Assembly: GCA_965644295.1 (NCBI GenBank)
Contig: CBFFRP010000129.1
Coordinates: 1 to 64,000, forward strand
Direction of reading: 5' to 3'
DNA: 64,000 nucleotides
From: Paraphysomonas bandaiensis
Lineage: Eukaryota; Chrysophyceae
Under the pieces are notes generated by a model. The model had not been told where the DNA came from. It saw only the letters and a program-made list of their open reading frames with translations, and searched no databases. Shown one piece after another: positions 22,170 through 34,827 of the stretch; the stretch's first letter is position 1, and the number at the start of each line of letters is the position of its first letter. Position numbers and translations under genes: made by a program.

Positions 22170-25100
22170 TAGTCAACACCCTTCGGATTCGCGTACGTTT
22201 ACCACTGGTCTCCCTTGACTCAGCATGTACAGTACCACTATTCTCACTTGGCACACAAGAAGGTACATTCTCAAAGACACGATTCGCGCTGACCCCACTC
22301 GGTACAGCACCCGCACTACTCTCCGGCAAAGTACGAAGGGACATTCTCTTCCCTGGAATCTCATCCGCCGTAGACTTATTGGGCGTGTCACCCGAAGCCG
22401 GCGTAGATGACGATCCACCTCTCTTGTCGTCACAAGAACGAGGTTTTGAGTACAGCCTGCGGTTATAGTCACCAGTCAACTCGGCAATATCACGTACGTG
22501 AATAGGGACTTTTTCTTCTATCTGCTCTTTCCCAGCAGTTACTAGCGCCCTAAACGCCACAATTAGTCCTTTTCGCACCACAACTCTCGTAGTCTTGAAG
22601 AGAAACCCGTCGTCCACATGATACGAACCAATCAGATGTTTAAACTCTTCAACTGATCGATCTAATGGGTCAGTTTTGACTAAGGCCTCTTCAAGCTCTG
22701 CATAGTACTCCTTATCTCTTGGAGGTATACTTTCATCATACAGAACATGTACTGATACGACTTCTTTGTCACCAAGCCACACACGGGATCCCTTTTTCGT
22801 ATTGGATAGACCTATGAAATACCCAGTCTGCGACTTCTCCTGCCAGTCCTTTCGACGATCACCTTTGGGAATAAGCACATAAGCCTTGCACCCCCAGCGT
22901 CGAAATCTCGATAAGTCAGGGACTGAACCTCCTGGGACGCATTCCATTGGAGACATCCAACCTCGATATGTACGTGTAGGCATTCGTCGAACTATCATGC
23001 ATGCATATACATAAGCATCCCACCAAAAAATTACGGGTAATCCTGAGTCCATTAACAGAGCCAGAGTCATTTCTCCCAATGTTCGATTCCTACGCTCAGA
23101 TACACCATTCATCTCAGGGCTGTCTGTGGAGCTCCAAGTGATGCTAGTTCCAAACTTGCTCATTAAGTATTGCTGAATGGACTTGTCGATCAACTCAGCC
23201 CCCCCATCCGAATGGTACTGTATCAACCGGTGTGAACCGGGATATGTAGGGAGTTTACGCTCAACCCAGTCCTTCACGCAACTCAACACCTCATTCGCAG
23301 ACCGTGTCTCCAACGGATATTCCCAAAACTCCTTGGTGGCTATATCTGATAATGTCAGAACATATTTGTATCCTTGTCTGGATGGGCAATTGAAATATAC
23401 AGCAATGTCCACAGAAACCTTCTCAAGGAACTCTGTAGCTTGCAGTTCGTCATCTCTCTTTGCGGTGAATGATTTCCTTGTCATCTTTGATTTTGCGCAA
23501 GCTTTACAAATACCTTTCATTTTTCGTAAACTCTTCTTGCTGAGATGTCGTCGGGTTAATCCGCTCCCGGTAAAAAGTCTGTGTTTAAACGCTTCAATCA
23601 GCTTATGTTTGCTGACGTGTCCACAGCGCTTGTGTAACATCTCTAACGGATCTTCATGCACCTTGTCGGACAAATATACTTCCTCCAGCATTGTCAAATT
23701 TGGAAGATCAAGTATTTCCTGTAAATTTACATAAGGCATTCCGTTGCTTGAGTAGGTTGCCTCCAATACAGTCTCCCCAGTATCAAGTCGCACAACAGTG
23801 GGCTTGTTCAACAACTGCAATCCATACCCGTGAGAACGGAGTATTCCTCCAGAGCAGATATTCTTGACTGATCCAGGGCAGATCTTGATGTCAGTCCAAT
23901 CGCCAAAGCCTCCAGTTTCCTCATAGTGTAAACTGGATCCAGCTCTGGTTGTCTGTATATTTCCATCCTCCTTCTTGACCGTATGAAGGAAATTTCTGTC
24001 CTTAACAATGAACAGTTTATTAGAGGCACAGCTGTCTAAATACACGGGTTCATCGGAAGTGTGTAGCACCTCTTCAGAGACACATGAATCATCATGCGGT
24101 TCCTCATACATAATCATGTTCACAGAGTCCGAATCTTCCTCTTGCTCCTCTCTCCGCAAAAAACGATTCCAATCTGTGCGTTTTGCAGGCTTTTCGTCCA
24201 AAAATGGCCGGTTTTTGTCTCCTTGGGCAGAGTCACTACGTACTTGAGCACGAAATTTGCACTTATACGCACGATGTCTGGTGTCTCCACATACATAGCA
24301 GCCATCTGATTTTTTCTTCTCGTTGTTGTCTCTGCGACTCTCAGATCGATTCCTAGCGCCACGACTCTTTCCCTGCCTTCTTAATTTCGCGATCTTAAGG
24401 TCTCTCTTCTTCTTCCAGCACGATTTCTGTGAGTGACCCCGTTTGCCACATTTGGGATAGCTGCACACCTCATTTTCATCAGCAGTGGAATTCATGTTTA
24501 CTTCGTCGGTGCCTTCTTTCGGGACACCTTTTGCCTGATCGTATCTCCTGCATATGGTGATCATATCAATAAAGGTTATGTCACCTTGTAGGTAGAGATT
24601 GGTGTACAATTGCTCCAAATCGCTTCGTGTTTCGAGGGCAGTCTGTAACTTCGTTTTTTTAGCGATGTCAGTGGGTGGTTCCCCCAACTCGGACATTTTT
24701 TGACAGATGCCGTTTAGTCGATCGATTGCTGCGCACACGAGTTCCCCCGGTAGAATTTTGAATCCTGCAAACTTCTTATTCAATTCAACTAATTCATATT
24801 GGATTTCCCCTCGAAACCGAACAATTAACCTAGAGATGAGTTCACTCGCTAACTGCTCTTTATCAGGATGGTCCTGCGGGAGCATATCCTTTTCCCGGAA
24901 GTACTGATCCACGATCTCAAGGGCTTCAGCGACTGGTTGAACAGCTTCAAATATCGAACTGATGCACGTGTCTTTCCTCTCCAGCCACTTGTCCAGATCC
25001 TCCTTGTACTTATTTCGGACTGTCACTGGCGCATTATTTGCTGGTCTTACTGGACGGTCCTCTAGACCCAGATGGTTCCTGTTCTTCCTCATCAACCACA

Positions 25101-25200
25101 CTTTCAGATTCTTTGACCAATTCACTACACCGAACTGATCAAATTTAGGAAGAAGTTTCCACTCCGAACTACTGTCTGCTACCATGTTAGAAATAGACAT
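22141..25200 (-). pseudogene. copia gag-protease-integrase frame (ends by frame change)
   Basis: One frame of about 1020 codons. After the capsid region come two zinc knuckles, CSYPKCGKRGHSQKSC (CX4CX4HX4C spacing) and CYVCGDTRHRAYKC (CX2CX4HX4C). The protease site reads YLDSCASNKLF, with Cys where Gly is usual. The integrase has an HHCC zinc domain (HKRCGHVSKHKL...CKACAKSK) and the DDE core (VSVDIAVYF, QYHSDGGAEL, SPEMNGVSERRNRTL). The frame closes at 22141, overlapping the next frame (from 22169), which begins the RT region. This suggests a one-base indel or programmed shift near 22150. I mark it as a pseudogene because the downstream polymerase is also damaged. Confidence 0.85.
25172..25184 (-). 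other. primer binding site of the copia element
   Basis: On the minus strand the bases right after the 5' LTR read TGGTAGCAGACAG. TGGTA complements the TACCA-type 3' end of initiator tRNA-Met, as in many copia elements. Confidence 0.55.
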
Positions 25201-25504
25201 TTTTAGTAATAAGACCTTTGTTAACACTTATATGGAATATTATATAATTATAAGAGATACCATACTTCATTCATTGACGTTCACCAACTCTTTCTATCTC
25301 TACTACACCAACCATTTCTAGTACGATCTTACATCGTCACTATCTTGTACAGTCAGTATATTTCAGTTTTATCACTACAATGGCTATCATATTATTGGTT
25401 CTCATACTACAGCTAGCTACTACTGTATTCTTTGAGTAACGGATATAATTCTAATATCTTGGAAACTACAGCTTTTAATTGCTCACAAACAGCAAAACTC
25501 AACA
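25185..25504 (-). repeat. copia 5' LTR (right end on plus strand)
   Basis: 320-bp partner of the LTR at 20155-20474. The gag start region overlaps its inner edge: an ATG begins at 25185, exactly at the LTR boundary, and another in-frame ATG lies at 25200 inside the LTR. Confidence 0.93.
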
Positions 25505-25768
25505 TACACCTTACTGACTCAAAAATCTTGAAGTCAGCAGAAGTCAGGTATATCAATCTTCTGCTTGCTCACTGCGTTTGCTTTGAGTGATAGAGTGAAA
25601 GTGGTTGCACCTTAGTGCTTGCGGTAACACACAAGCAGCTTTCGTAGCGTTAAAAAGTAGCGTATCAGAATTGAGCGCTAGTTTGTTGTTTGTTCAATTG
25701 CAATGCTGAATTAGTTCTGACGTTCTGACTCTTACACTCCTATTGCTAATAGTAAGACATTCACTACT
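25505..25768 (+). repeat. interspersed repeat R, copy 2, right half
   Basis: It resumes with TACACCTTACTGACTC, carries GAAAGTGGTTGCACCTTAGT and ACACAAGCAGCTTTCGTAG, and ends AGTAAGACATTCACTACT. With 19858-20154 it makes a near complete R unit of about 560 bp. Confidence 0.85.
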
Positions 25769-26109
25769 AAGAGGGATCAGATGTTGCATCACGCATCACG
25801 CATCACCACAATTCTTTCTAACAGTGCTGTTTCGCCTGCTGGGTGCTGTGGATAAGATACATGGACTTGGTGGACCAGGGCAATATGCCCTGGTATCACA
25901 ACCCAGACCAATAATTGCAATCACTACATATTCCTTAAGTTTAAACTCCTACTATATAAATATCTTTATTTTTTAGTTATTAACGAGACACCAAAACCGC
26001 CACAACTATCAGTAAGCCGTCAAGTACGCATGAGAGCTGAAATGCTATTCTGTGCCAATTCAGTCATTGATAATATACTTGCTTATTCTGTACCAATACG
26101 TAAAATAAA
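25769..26109. other. spacer downstream of 5-oxoprolinase
   Basis: No gene seen. It holds the 3' flank of the minus-strand 5-oxoprolinase gene. A CATCACG short repeat lies near 25785-25805. Confidence 0.4.
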
Positions 26110-29100
26110 TCACGCCGACTCTTGTGACAGGGTATAGTCTTGTAAACTACCAGATGTCATCACCGGAATAGCTTTGACTTCATCCTGCGTGGCTCCGACC
26201 TTAGTATCTGACTCAGCGCGCTCAGATAATGGGCCACAACCACCGCCACCAGGAGTTAATATTGTCAATCGATCGTGCCTTTTCACGTGAACGGTATTTT
26301 TCCCACCCAAGCTTACAGTTCGACCATCTCCATCATCGCTGTGGATATAGAAAAGATTCATACCACGTGCACCTGGTTCTCCGCCATGTAGGCCGTAAGG
26401 CTGGAAAGCTCGGCGTTCTGAGAGAATACTAACAACCAAATCCTGTGAAATATGCCTTAATCACGGGCACAGAATATACATCGCTGGTGTACCAATCTTA
26501 CCTTCATAAATTCTATTTCTCGCACAACACCGTCACCACCCCTATACTTGCCTCTACCACCCGATCCTTCTCTGAGGGAAAACCTATTTCGAACATCGTA
26601 TAATATCAATTACGGAAATCGGGCTGAGAGGGCTCGACAGTTGATCATTACATAGCACGCTAAAACAAATAGTACCTGCGAAGAATAACGGGATATCTCC
26701 TCTCGAATATCTCTGGATCTGTAATCCGGGTGTTTGTCATATGAGTATGGACCCCAGATGTTCCATTGAACCTGAAAACAAAAGTAAACTACGTCGTCGA
26801 GAGTTTTCAGGCAGCAAGAATACTGACGTGTCACCAGCTCCGGACCCTCCAGCTATAGTTTCGTAGTACCCCATATTCCCGTCCCCAAAAGTGAGGTTAT
26901 TCATGCACCCCTGTAAGACAGCAGAGCTTGAGTCGAAACAATATACGACAAGGTTATCAATCGTACGGTTTGAATGAACACTTTGGAACAATAGATGCAA
27001 TTCGAGTACCTGAGACGCTGCGCATGCTTCAAACGCTCGCAAAATAACGTCTGTTACGCGCTGAGAAGTAAGCACGTTTCCACCCACTACAGCTGCAGTT
27101 TCTGATGGGCAGAGCAGGCATTGTCTACACACAATGTATATTCGACAATTATTATACGATAAAGCAGTACAGAACAGTCTAGATAGCAATGCCTAGTACT
27201 AAAAGAAACAGCACCTTGGAAGGGATATGGTAATTGGCTGCAGGCAACCTTGGTTGAGAGGAATATCAACAATATCAGGAAGTAGGCAGCGTAAGCAATA
27301 AATAACAGCGGAAGTGGTAACTGCACAAAAGTTAACTGTCAAAAAACAATATCAGAGTGCATACTACCTGCTGGAGGAGCGTTCAAGTTCCCATACATCT
27401 CTGGTCCAGTGCCATCAAAATCGAATACCGCGGAACCGGCTTCTTCGTTGATTGATACCTGCAGAGCGAAAGTGATGATAGAGTAACATAGAAACTCTGG
27501 GGAAATGTAGCCATGTGGAAAAGCGACATACTTCTGCAAGCTGTTCAAAACAGCACCATACCTTGAGTCTAATAGGAGTACCGTCATCTAGAAAGTCCTC
27601 CGCCTGAACGTAGCCGTCGCCACCATTGCAATTCAGGTTCCTGCTCTCCGAGAAGTTGCGAAGCATGTTCCTTACGGCACTCTCAGCTGTATTCTGAATG
27701 AATGCCATATATGCTTGAACGACGTCAAGGCCGTACTCTTCAACCTGTACATATCCTTGTCAGATTAAACATTACGTGGGAAACTAACTAATCATACTAG
27801 TATATGTGCACACTATGCCTATACTACACTAAATCCTATAGATACTCTATAACAGTGATCACACAAATGGACGGACCAGTTCATCCATCAAAACTTTGCC
27901 TTTGTTGTTGGCAGCTACTTGAGCAAGAAGATCGCTGATGTTATCAGATAAGTTCCTGGTACCAAAATTGTTCGGAAGCTTTCCTGAGAGTAACATTTCG
28001 ATTTTCACACACAGTGGTTGTCGTAAGGTAATGGAAATATCACCTGGTGCCTTCAGTAGCTCTGATATCGCCTCTTGTTGAAATTTACCCCGTTGAACTA
28101 TTTTGAAAGCTATAATAGCTGCACCTTCCTCTTCCAAGGTCTGTTAATATAATCTTTTAGGAACCATAACCCTGAAACACAGTGTTTGTGAGTTACCTTG
28201 GAGAGAGGAGGCATGGAACCCTGTTACAAACAGAGATATTAGTAAAGTTCACAGAATAATGCTGGCATGTTTACCGGGGCAATCCCACCAATATCGGCAT
28301 GATGGCCTCTAGATGCAACAAAAAACACAATCTTACCACCACTGATGACACAAATCAAACAAACTCGTGCAAATGGTACATAAATATAAACCTGAATATC
28401 GGTGTAATCACAGTGATATCCGGGAGATGACTACCTCCTGCAAGCTGGGGATGGTTCGATAGTAAAACATCGCCATCTTCTATTCCCCCCTCACAGGCCA
28501 CCCCGGGAGTGGAATCGAGTGAATGGGTCTCAGCGTACTCTGCCCAGTGTTTAACTTGATAACGCACCGCTTCTGACATTGCACCTATCAATAATTTATC
28601 GAAGTCCATTATTCTGAGAGCACGTCATAACTGTGATTATACCTAGATGCACCGGCAAGTGTGGGGCATTGGCGACAAGCCCACCCTTCGAGTCAAACAG
28701 AGCGCACGAGAAGTCCAACCGCTCCTTAATATTTACACTAATACTTGTGCGCTGTAAAGTACGTCCCATTTGTTCTGCAATACCCATGAACCTATGTGAA
28801 AATATTGACAAGTAGATTGGGTCCATCACAGTGGAAGATATCGATCGGGACCCAGCAGAGTGAACAGTTATCTCAATGTTACCAGTGCTAAACACATCCG
28901 CTGTACAGTCAGGCTCGATTATAACCGTAGCGACGTCCTGGATTACGATGGCAGGACCAGACACAGAATACTTGGCATTATCGTCCGATTGAATGAGCTG
29001 GTGTAGCATGTACACAGGCGTCTCTACTCTTCCCTCTTCAAAGAACACAGATGCGACCATATGAGGTGAGGGCAATGTCAAGACCTCCATAGTATCGCTA

Positions 29101-31488
29101 TCAAGTGGGGCTGAGTGACCGGAGGCATTGTTATGACCTACAGCACGCACTCGGATGTCGTCCACCAATATGCTCCGGTCCTGGAGTTCAAATCCATATT
29201 CGCGTTTGTAGCAAGAGGCAAATGTCGAGGAGCACTCCTTCACTGCCTCAGTGATATCTGATCCAGCAGAATAGTCCTTCACAGGTGTCATGATGGCAGT
29301 ATCAGTGCCAGAATATCTAACAAAGCAATATGAATATCTATAAACACAAACAAAACCCACACACCTGCAATTAAGGTAACATGTGTGAGTTATATCCTCA
29401 TTAGAAAATCCCTGATCTCTGAGGGTTTTAACCGCAGCATCGGTGAGTATTTCAAGTCTCTCTGAAATAGACTTGAAAGTATCTTCTGCTATCGCCTGGC
29501 CTGAAAAGGGTTCCTGTCGCTCCTCTACAATATCTGCAAGTGACAGTCCATATGCAGAGAGAATACCTGATGCAAAAATGTCACACTTGCACACTGCGCA
29601 ATCAATTTGTACAAAAATCCTACTTGCGGTTAGTAAGTAAACATCAAACACTCACCAGAGTGTCTGTGAACCACGATTTTGCGCATACCAAGACTCTTCG
29701 CAATCGCACAGCAATGTTGCGGACCAGCACCACCAAAACATGCCAGTACATGCTTCGTGACGTCGTACCCCTTCATTGTCGTCAAGTTGCGAATAGGCCG
29801 CGCCATTGCTTCATTGGCAACGCGAATGAAGCCATACGCGACCTCATCAACCGAATAATTCTATCAATTCATCAGATGAGAGTAATTAATACGAGAGAAC
29901 ATTTTCGTACCTGGTCACTCATATCATTGTTAATACGATTAGTGAGCTCTTCGAAAGCAGCCGTCGTGCCTTCTAAATCTAGGGGCTCATTTTCATTCTT
30001 GCCAAATATAGTGGGGAATAAAGAAGGCTGAATGCGTCCCAGCATTAGATTCGCATCCGTCACAGCCAAGTGTCCACCCTTACGATAGCAAACGGGTCCT
30101 AACTAAATATTACCACCACGGTGGAACAAAATACTACTAGCATGCAAAATACTAAGCATGCTTCTCTGCGTACTATACAAGAGTAACATCATGGTATGAG
30201 CTGCACCTGGATGAGCTCCAGCACTCTCTGGTCCCACGACAAATATTCCATTTTTGAAGAATAGTCTAGATCCCCCTCCCGCTGCAACAGTGTTGATATC
30301 TAACTGTGGACTTTGAATTGTTACTCCTACAGAACAGAAAATATCACCACTCCCTCACTTTGAAACGCTGTGGGCGCACACAGTATCATCATACCCACCA
30401 ATGGACATAATCAGGTGTAACCAGCACAAGCTTTGCGACTTACCAGCAGTAGTGGTTTCAAACACATGCTCGAAGGACCCTGCGAAGCGTGACACATCCG
30501 TCGAGGTACCACCCATATCAAATCCAATCACAGGCATTCGAGGTGAGTCAGGGCCTTTCGCTTGGTCCACTGGAATAGAACTGGTCAGTGCATACCCAAC
30601 CACCCCTCCCGCTGGTCCTGAGAGTATAGCGCGATTCCCTAAAAATGACTGCATTGGAGTAAGTCCCCCATCACTCTGCATGAAACTGATTTGCACGTTT
30701 TCTTCCAGTCCCTCGTCAAATCCGGAGCAAAATGATGTCAAGTAATTCTTGATAACTGGTGTTAGATAAGCATCAACACATGTAGTACAAGTCCTTGGGA
30801 CAATTCGAATCATTGGCATAATGTCTGAAGAGAGGCTGATCTGAGTGAAACCCATATCTGTAGCTACCCGCTTAACTACTTCCTCGTGGGCAGGATAGGT
30901 GTAGGAATGCAAGAAAGAAACAGCGATAGATGTAATCCCTTTGTCTAATATACGCTGCAACACCGTCCGCACCTCTGCCTCATCAATTTCTTTTTCAACA
31001 TACACTCGTTCTTGGGATACACCCACGTGCACCCGATTCTCGTCAGCAGGAACATACTCGTCTTCTTTAAGAAGTACTACCCTTTCGTGAATCTCTGCCA
31101 CCACCTCGTATAGTACATCAGGGCGTTTGATATTCAAATCAAAAATTTTTGGTCGGCTCTGGTTACCGATAATCTGAAGATCACGGAAGCCTAGAGTCGT
31201 CAACAATGCGGTCCTCTCGCCTTTTCTCTCTAATAAGGCATTGGTTGCAACAGTTGTGCCCATTCTAATATACTGTATTCTGGATGTATCAACAGGAGCA
31301 TCTCTAGGGTGGGAAATACCCGTTTCTTGTTCGAGAATGCGACGAATGCCTTCAGTAGGTGCGTCTTTGTAGTTTGAGGGGTCTTCACTTAACAGTTTAG
31401 TTACACAGTGTTTGCTACCAGTGTCACAAAAGATATCCGTGAAGGTTCCACCCCTATCAATGGAAAACTTAAAAGTTCTACCAGACAT
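26110..31488 (-). CDS. 5-oxoprolinase (ATP-hydrolysing)
   Basis: It hydrolyses 5-oxoproline to glutamate with ATP, closing the gamma-glutamyl cycle. The first exon (30444-31488) carries the hydantoinase A N-domain: [43 protein letters not shown] and [13 protein letters not shown]. After a 117-nt intron come [16 protein letters not shown] and [11 protein letters not shown]. Further exons give [20 protein letters not shown], then the B domain: [20 protein letters not shown] near 28660-28740, [16 protein letters not shown] near 28420-28470, and a C-terminal [11 protein letters not shown] near 26230-26265. It is a single A+B polypeptide as in eukaryotic OPLAH/OXP1 and of similar size. About 15 exons are involved; the inner joints were not all fixed. 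The ATG at 31488 was preferred over an in-frame GTG two codons upstream. Confidence 0.92.
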
Positions 31489-32172
31489 GATCACTGTGTA
31501 TATTGATTGGAGAGTGAGTGTTATACTATGCAGTTATGATCTTGTATTAGTGATATCATGTTGCCACAACTCCACCACACGCATCCATCTATTCCTATAA
31601 TCCAGAGGTACTGGATGTACAGCAGAGTACACTGGTACAGTACATCTCTATACAATACCGCAAGAGTGTGTGTATTCTGCATATATTCTGACTTCTTTTT
31701 AGAATACTTTCATTCTTTTTTCCCTCCACAGCAGTATTCTGTCCTGTATTTGACACTGTATTCTATTCAATGTCCCCACTTTTGTGACCAAAAAATTACG
31801 ATATTCAGGTTTCTTGTTCGTAATTATTGGAAATTTCAACCAGCCACTTGGCCTTGTCGTGTACAGTAAACAGTGGATCCTACCAAACAGTATCTGGATA
31901 TCCGGATATCTCATCACACGACAGTCTTTAAAGTATGACAATTTATGTATCCTGTCAGTCACTTTTATTAGAGTGATATCCATATGCGATCTTCTCGTGC
32001 AGTTATTCGATTATTACCCCTCTATTATTCCAGTGCTGTGCAGTCCAATCCCGTCACCCAATACACATACATACATACATATCCCTGTATGGAGTATACC
32101 ACTACCACTATAGCCAGTTTATTCTATATAGCTTACATATATATTCAACTGTGTATATATTAAAATATTTCG
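31489..32172. promoter_or_regulatory. divergent promoter spacer, 5-oxoprolinase / S41-like protease
   Basis: 684 bp with TACAGCAGAGTAC at 31618-31630 and CACAGCAGTATTC at 31727-31739. A CATA microsatellite lies near 32065-32085. Confidence 0.45.
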
Positions 32173-34352
32173 ATGAATTTGAATGTCTTTTGGTTTCTTC
32201 TCTTATGGCAGTTTGCAGTTGTGGCGAATGAGTCGTGCAGTTTGCAGTGTGCACCGGGTGATACATGTTATGCAGATGGTCGTGTAGCTGTGGAGTGCTT
32301 GCATACTATACCATTTGTTGAGGTGTGCCTTTGAGACTATTTCTTGATACTGATAATATGAATCAGGAATGGGCCAATGCCACTGTCAATGTGCTGGTCG
32401 AGTCACTTAAAAACTTTGGATTTGATGCATTGTATCATTCCACGGGACCACCTTACAGTATATCTCTTAATCTTCAAGAAGAGTTAAGTGCATCGCGTGA
32501 CATGTTAATGAATGGTAGCTTCGTATCGGACTTTGCTTTTCAGGAATATATTCAGAGCATTATCCAGCGAACACATGATTTCCACATGACCTATGCTAAG
32601 CCAGGGTGTTATTCTGTGACATTTATTCAACCATTTTCCTTTGACATGCGGCCTGGCGAGGGCTCACATAAGCATCACCCGTTTGCCAATCAGCCAAAAG
32701 TGTACTTAACTGAAAACCGATTCTCTAAACACTATTCCGAAATCTACCCGAATGTAAACATCGATCATTTAATGGGGAAAGAGATTTTACTCTTAAATAG
32801 TGTAGAGTTTGTGACATCCCTGATGTCTTGGGCAGATAATCATGAAACAATTAGCAATCACCGCAGTGTACGATTTAATTCTGCCCTACGTTCGTATCTG
32901 TATCGCAGTGCCATGTATATAAATATTAATCCTCTTGAGGATATAAACGTAACACTGGTCGATGGAAGTACACACACATTACCATGGATTGCCTCGTATA
33001 CCTCGGATTTTGCTAATATTGAAAAATGTGCAGCAATTGGTAACGGAGTGCGGGATTCGACATCCAATCAATTTCCTGTATCATCGTCGACTACGTTGCC
33101 TGTTTCTAGTAATTATCGTCGCCATAGTTCGCACTGGGATTACCTCCATGCATCGCTCCCATCACATAATTTTCATCTACTTCGACCGGACCGTACCTAC
33201 ATAGTGTCTACTCCGGGCCCAGTTCAATGTTTTATTCAAGCTGTTCACAAAACATCGTCAAAACGACTTGGCATCACGCAAGTGTTAGTTATAAGGTTAT
33301 CGGAATTCACTTCGCCCGGACCGTATCGAACAGTATGGATGAAGTTTTTGCGCCAAATTACAGAATGCTTATCAGTTGATTTTGATATAATACTCATAGA
33401 TGTAATGCAAAATACTGGTGGATATGTATGTCTTGGTAAAATGCTTCTACAACTGCTGGTGAAGGATTTCGCGGATGACCCATCGAAAGCTCAGTTGGTG
33501 TACGATATTCCCCACTCGTTGCTGATGGATAAATATATTAGTACTATCAACCACCACAACCTTTACCCTGATTCCCAAGAGGTGGAACAGATTTTAAATA
33601 TGGAGACACAAATGCCTTTCAAAGATGGAATGGCCTTCTACTACCCTGGGCGTAATGTTACCCAGGGTGGAATAGTATCGTATCGGTCAAACTTCTTTAC
33701 TGTAGACTGTTCGGAGGCACAGAAGCTTGTTCGTTATCCACCGTCAAAATATTTACCACCGGAACGTTTGATTATTCTTACCGATGGGTCATGCGGTAGC
33801 ACATGTGCGACGTTTTCGAAAACACTCCAGGAATCAAGTCGCGCGACGTTTGTTGGTCTTGGAGGTTTGTGGGATGAGCCCATGGATATAGCTTCGTACG
33901 CAGGAGGTGTGGTATGCAATCCCGACTATCTTCACAACATTGCCACCTGGATAAATGCATCATTTCCTAGATTTTTAACTAATCAGAATTGGCAATTTGC
34001 ATGGGCAACTTCTTACAGCGAAAAGCAACCCACTCGACAAACGCAATTTACCATGCAGGAGCCCGATTTTCGAATTCCATTTTGGTCTTTTCCTCATGTG
34101 TCAATTGATGAAGCATTAACTGCGTCACATATATCATCCATGTACGATAATGTTATATCATCCACTCTGGACAGATTAGAATGTCATAATGGGAATAGGT
34201 CTCTCGAATCTCACTGTCCATACTCTACGTCAACAACCTCAATCGTGGTAGTGTGCATTTTCAGCTCTTTTTTAGGAGCTGTTATGCTACATTTGATATC
34301 GATACCATTCCAGCGATCCATATCAACAAGGGACTACATATCTTTGGTGTGA
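32173..34352 (+). CDS. S41-like serine protease, secreted and membrane-anchored
   Basis: Two exons (32173-32322, 32367-34352) flank a 44-nt intron and give about 711 aa. Residues 1-20 form a signal peptide (VFWFLLLWQFAVVA). A short Cys-rich stretch precedes WANATVNVLVESLKNFGF. The central region (VLVIRLSEF, then FDIILIDVMQNTGGYV) matches the beta-strand and GG-turn of the S41/tail-specific protease core. The nucleophile candidate is the Ser in TDGSCGSTCATFSKTLQ. A single TM near the C-terminus (IVVVCIFSSFLGAVMLHLI) leaves a short cytoplasmic tail, so the catalytic part would be lumenal or outside the cell. The Lys partner of classical S41 enzymes is not identified, so activity is inferred. 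It shares its promoter spacer with 5-oxoprolinase. Confidence 0.68.
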
Positions 34353-34827
34353 CTATTCTAAAATATCGCCCACAATACTATACCTGAGTAATTAGGGTAA
34401 CCTTAGTCGCATCACAATATGCTTTATGCTTCTGTTCTGTTGAAAAAATATTTTTGATTTTACTACGTTTTGAGGTTTCAATTTACTATTACGTAGGTAG
34501 TGACAGTCAGTTATATGCGAGAATTTGTTTACTTTATCAATGTTTCTGATTGTCGCAGTTTTAATCGGTTAAGTTCTGGCTTCACTAAGTTTATATAATT
34601 TAATTTATAATTTTATCGCACAGTAACTCCAACTACATAATGTGAATATATCCTACAGCAGAATTTGACATTGTATATTGCAATATATTTTTCCCTAGCC
34701 CAGTTATATACTAAATATATACATTTAGGACGAATAGTGGATAAACTTCAAAGTTGTTACTATATTTCAGTATAATTACCATTATTATATGCCAAGTCAC
34801 TGGGATTCGTAAGCTATTTCAGGAATA
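34353..34827. other. convergent spacer, no gene seen
   Basis: AT-rich 3' flanks of the S41-like and glutathione synthetase genes. No repeat or RNA gene is recognised. Confidence 0.45.

Larger units (their letters stand above)
20155..25504 (-). mobile_element. Ty1/copia LTR retrotransposon, 5350 bp, nested in repeat R
   Basis: Two 320-bp LTRs bound it and match each other in my reading. LTR ends are TG...CA, and TACAC flanks both sides (20150-20154 and 25505-25509) as target-site duplication. Transcription is on the minus strand. The domain order is gag with two zinc knuckles, protease, integrase, RT, RNase H, which is the copia order. The coding region is damaged: there is a frame change near 22150, and a deletion in RT near 21912 that removes the segment normally between ARLVALGYGQ and HQLDVSNAF. 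Matching LTRs imply recent insertion, so this defective copy was probably mobilised by another element's proteins, or the damage is very recent or an assembly error. Confidence 0.93.

Noticed and set aside
23177-23734. Plus-strand frame of 185 codons over the copia integrase
   Set aside because: Antisense shadow of the minus-strand integrase coding region.
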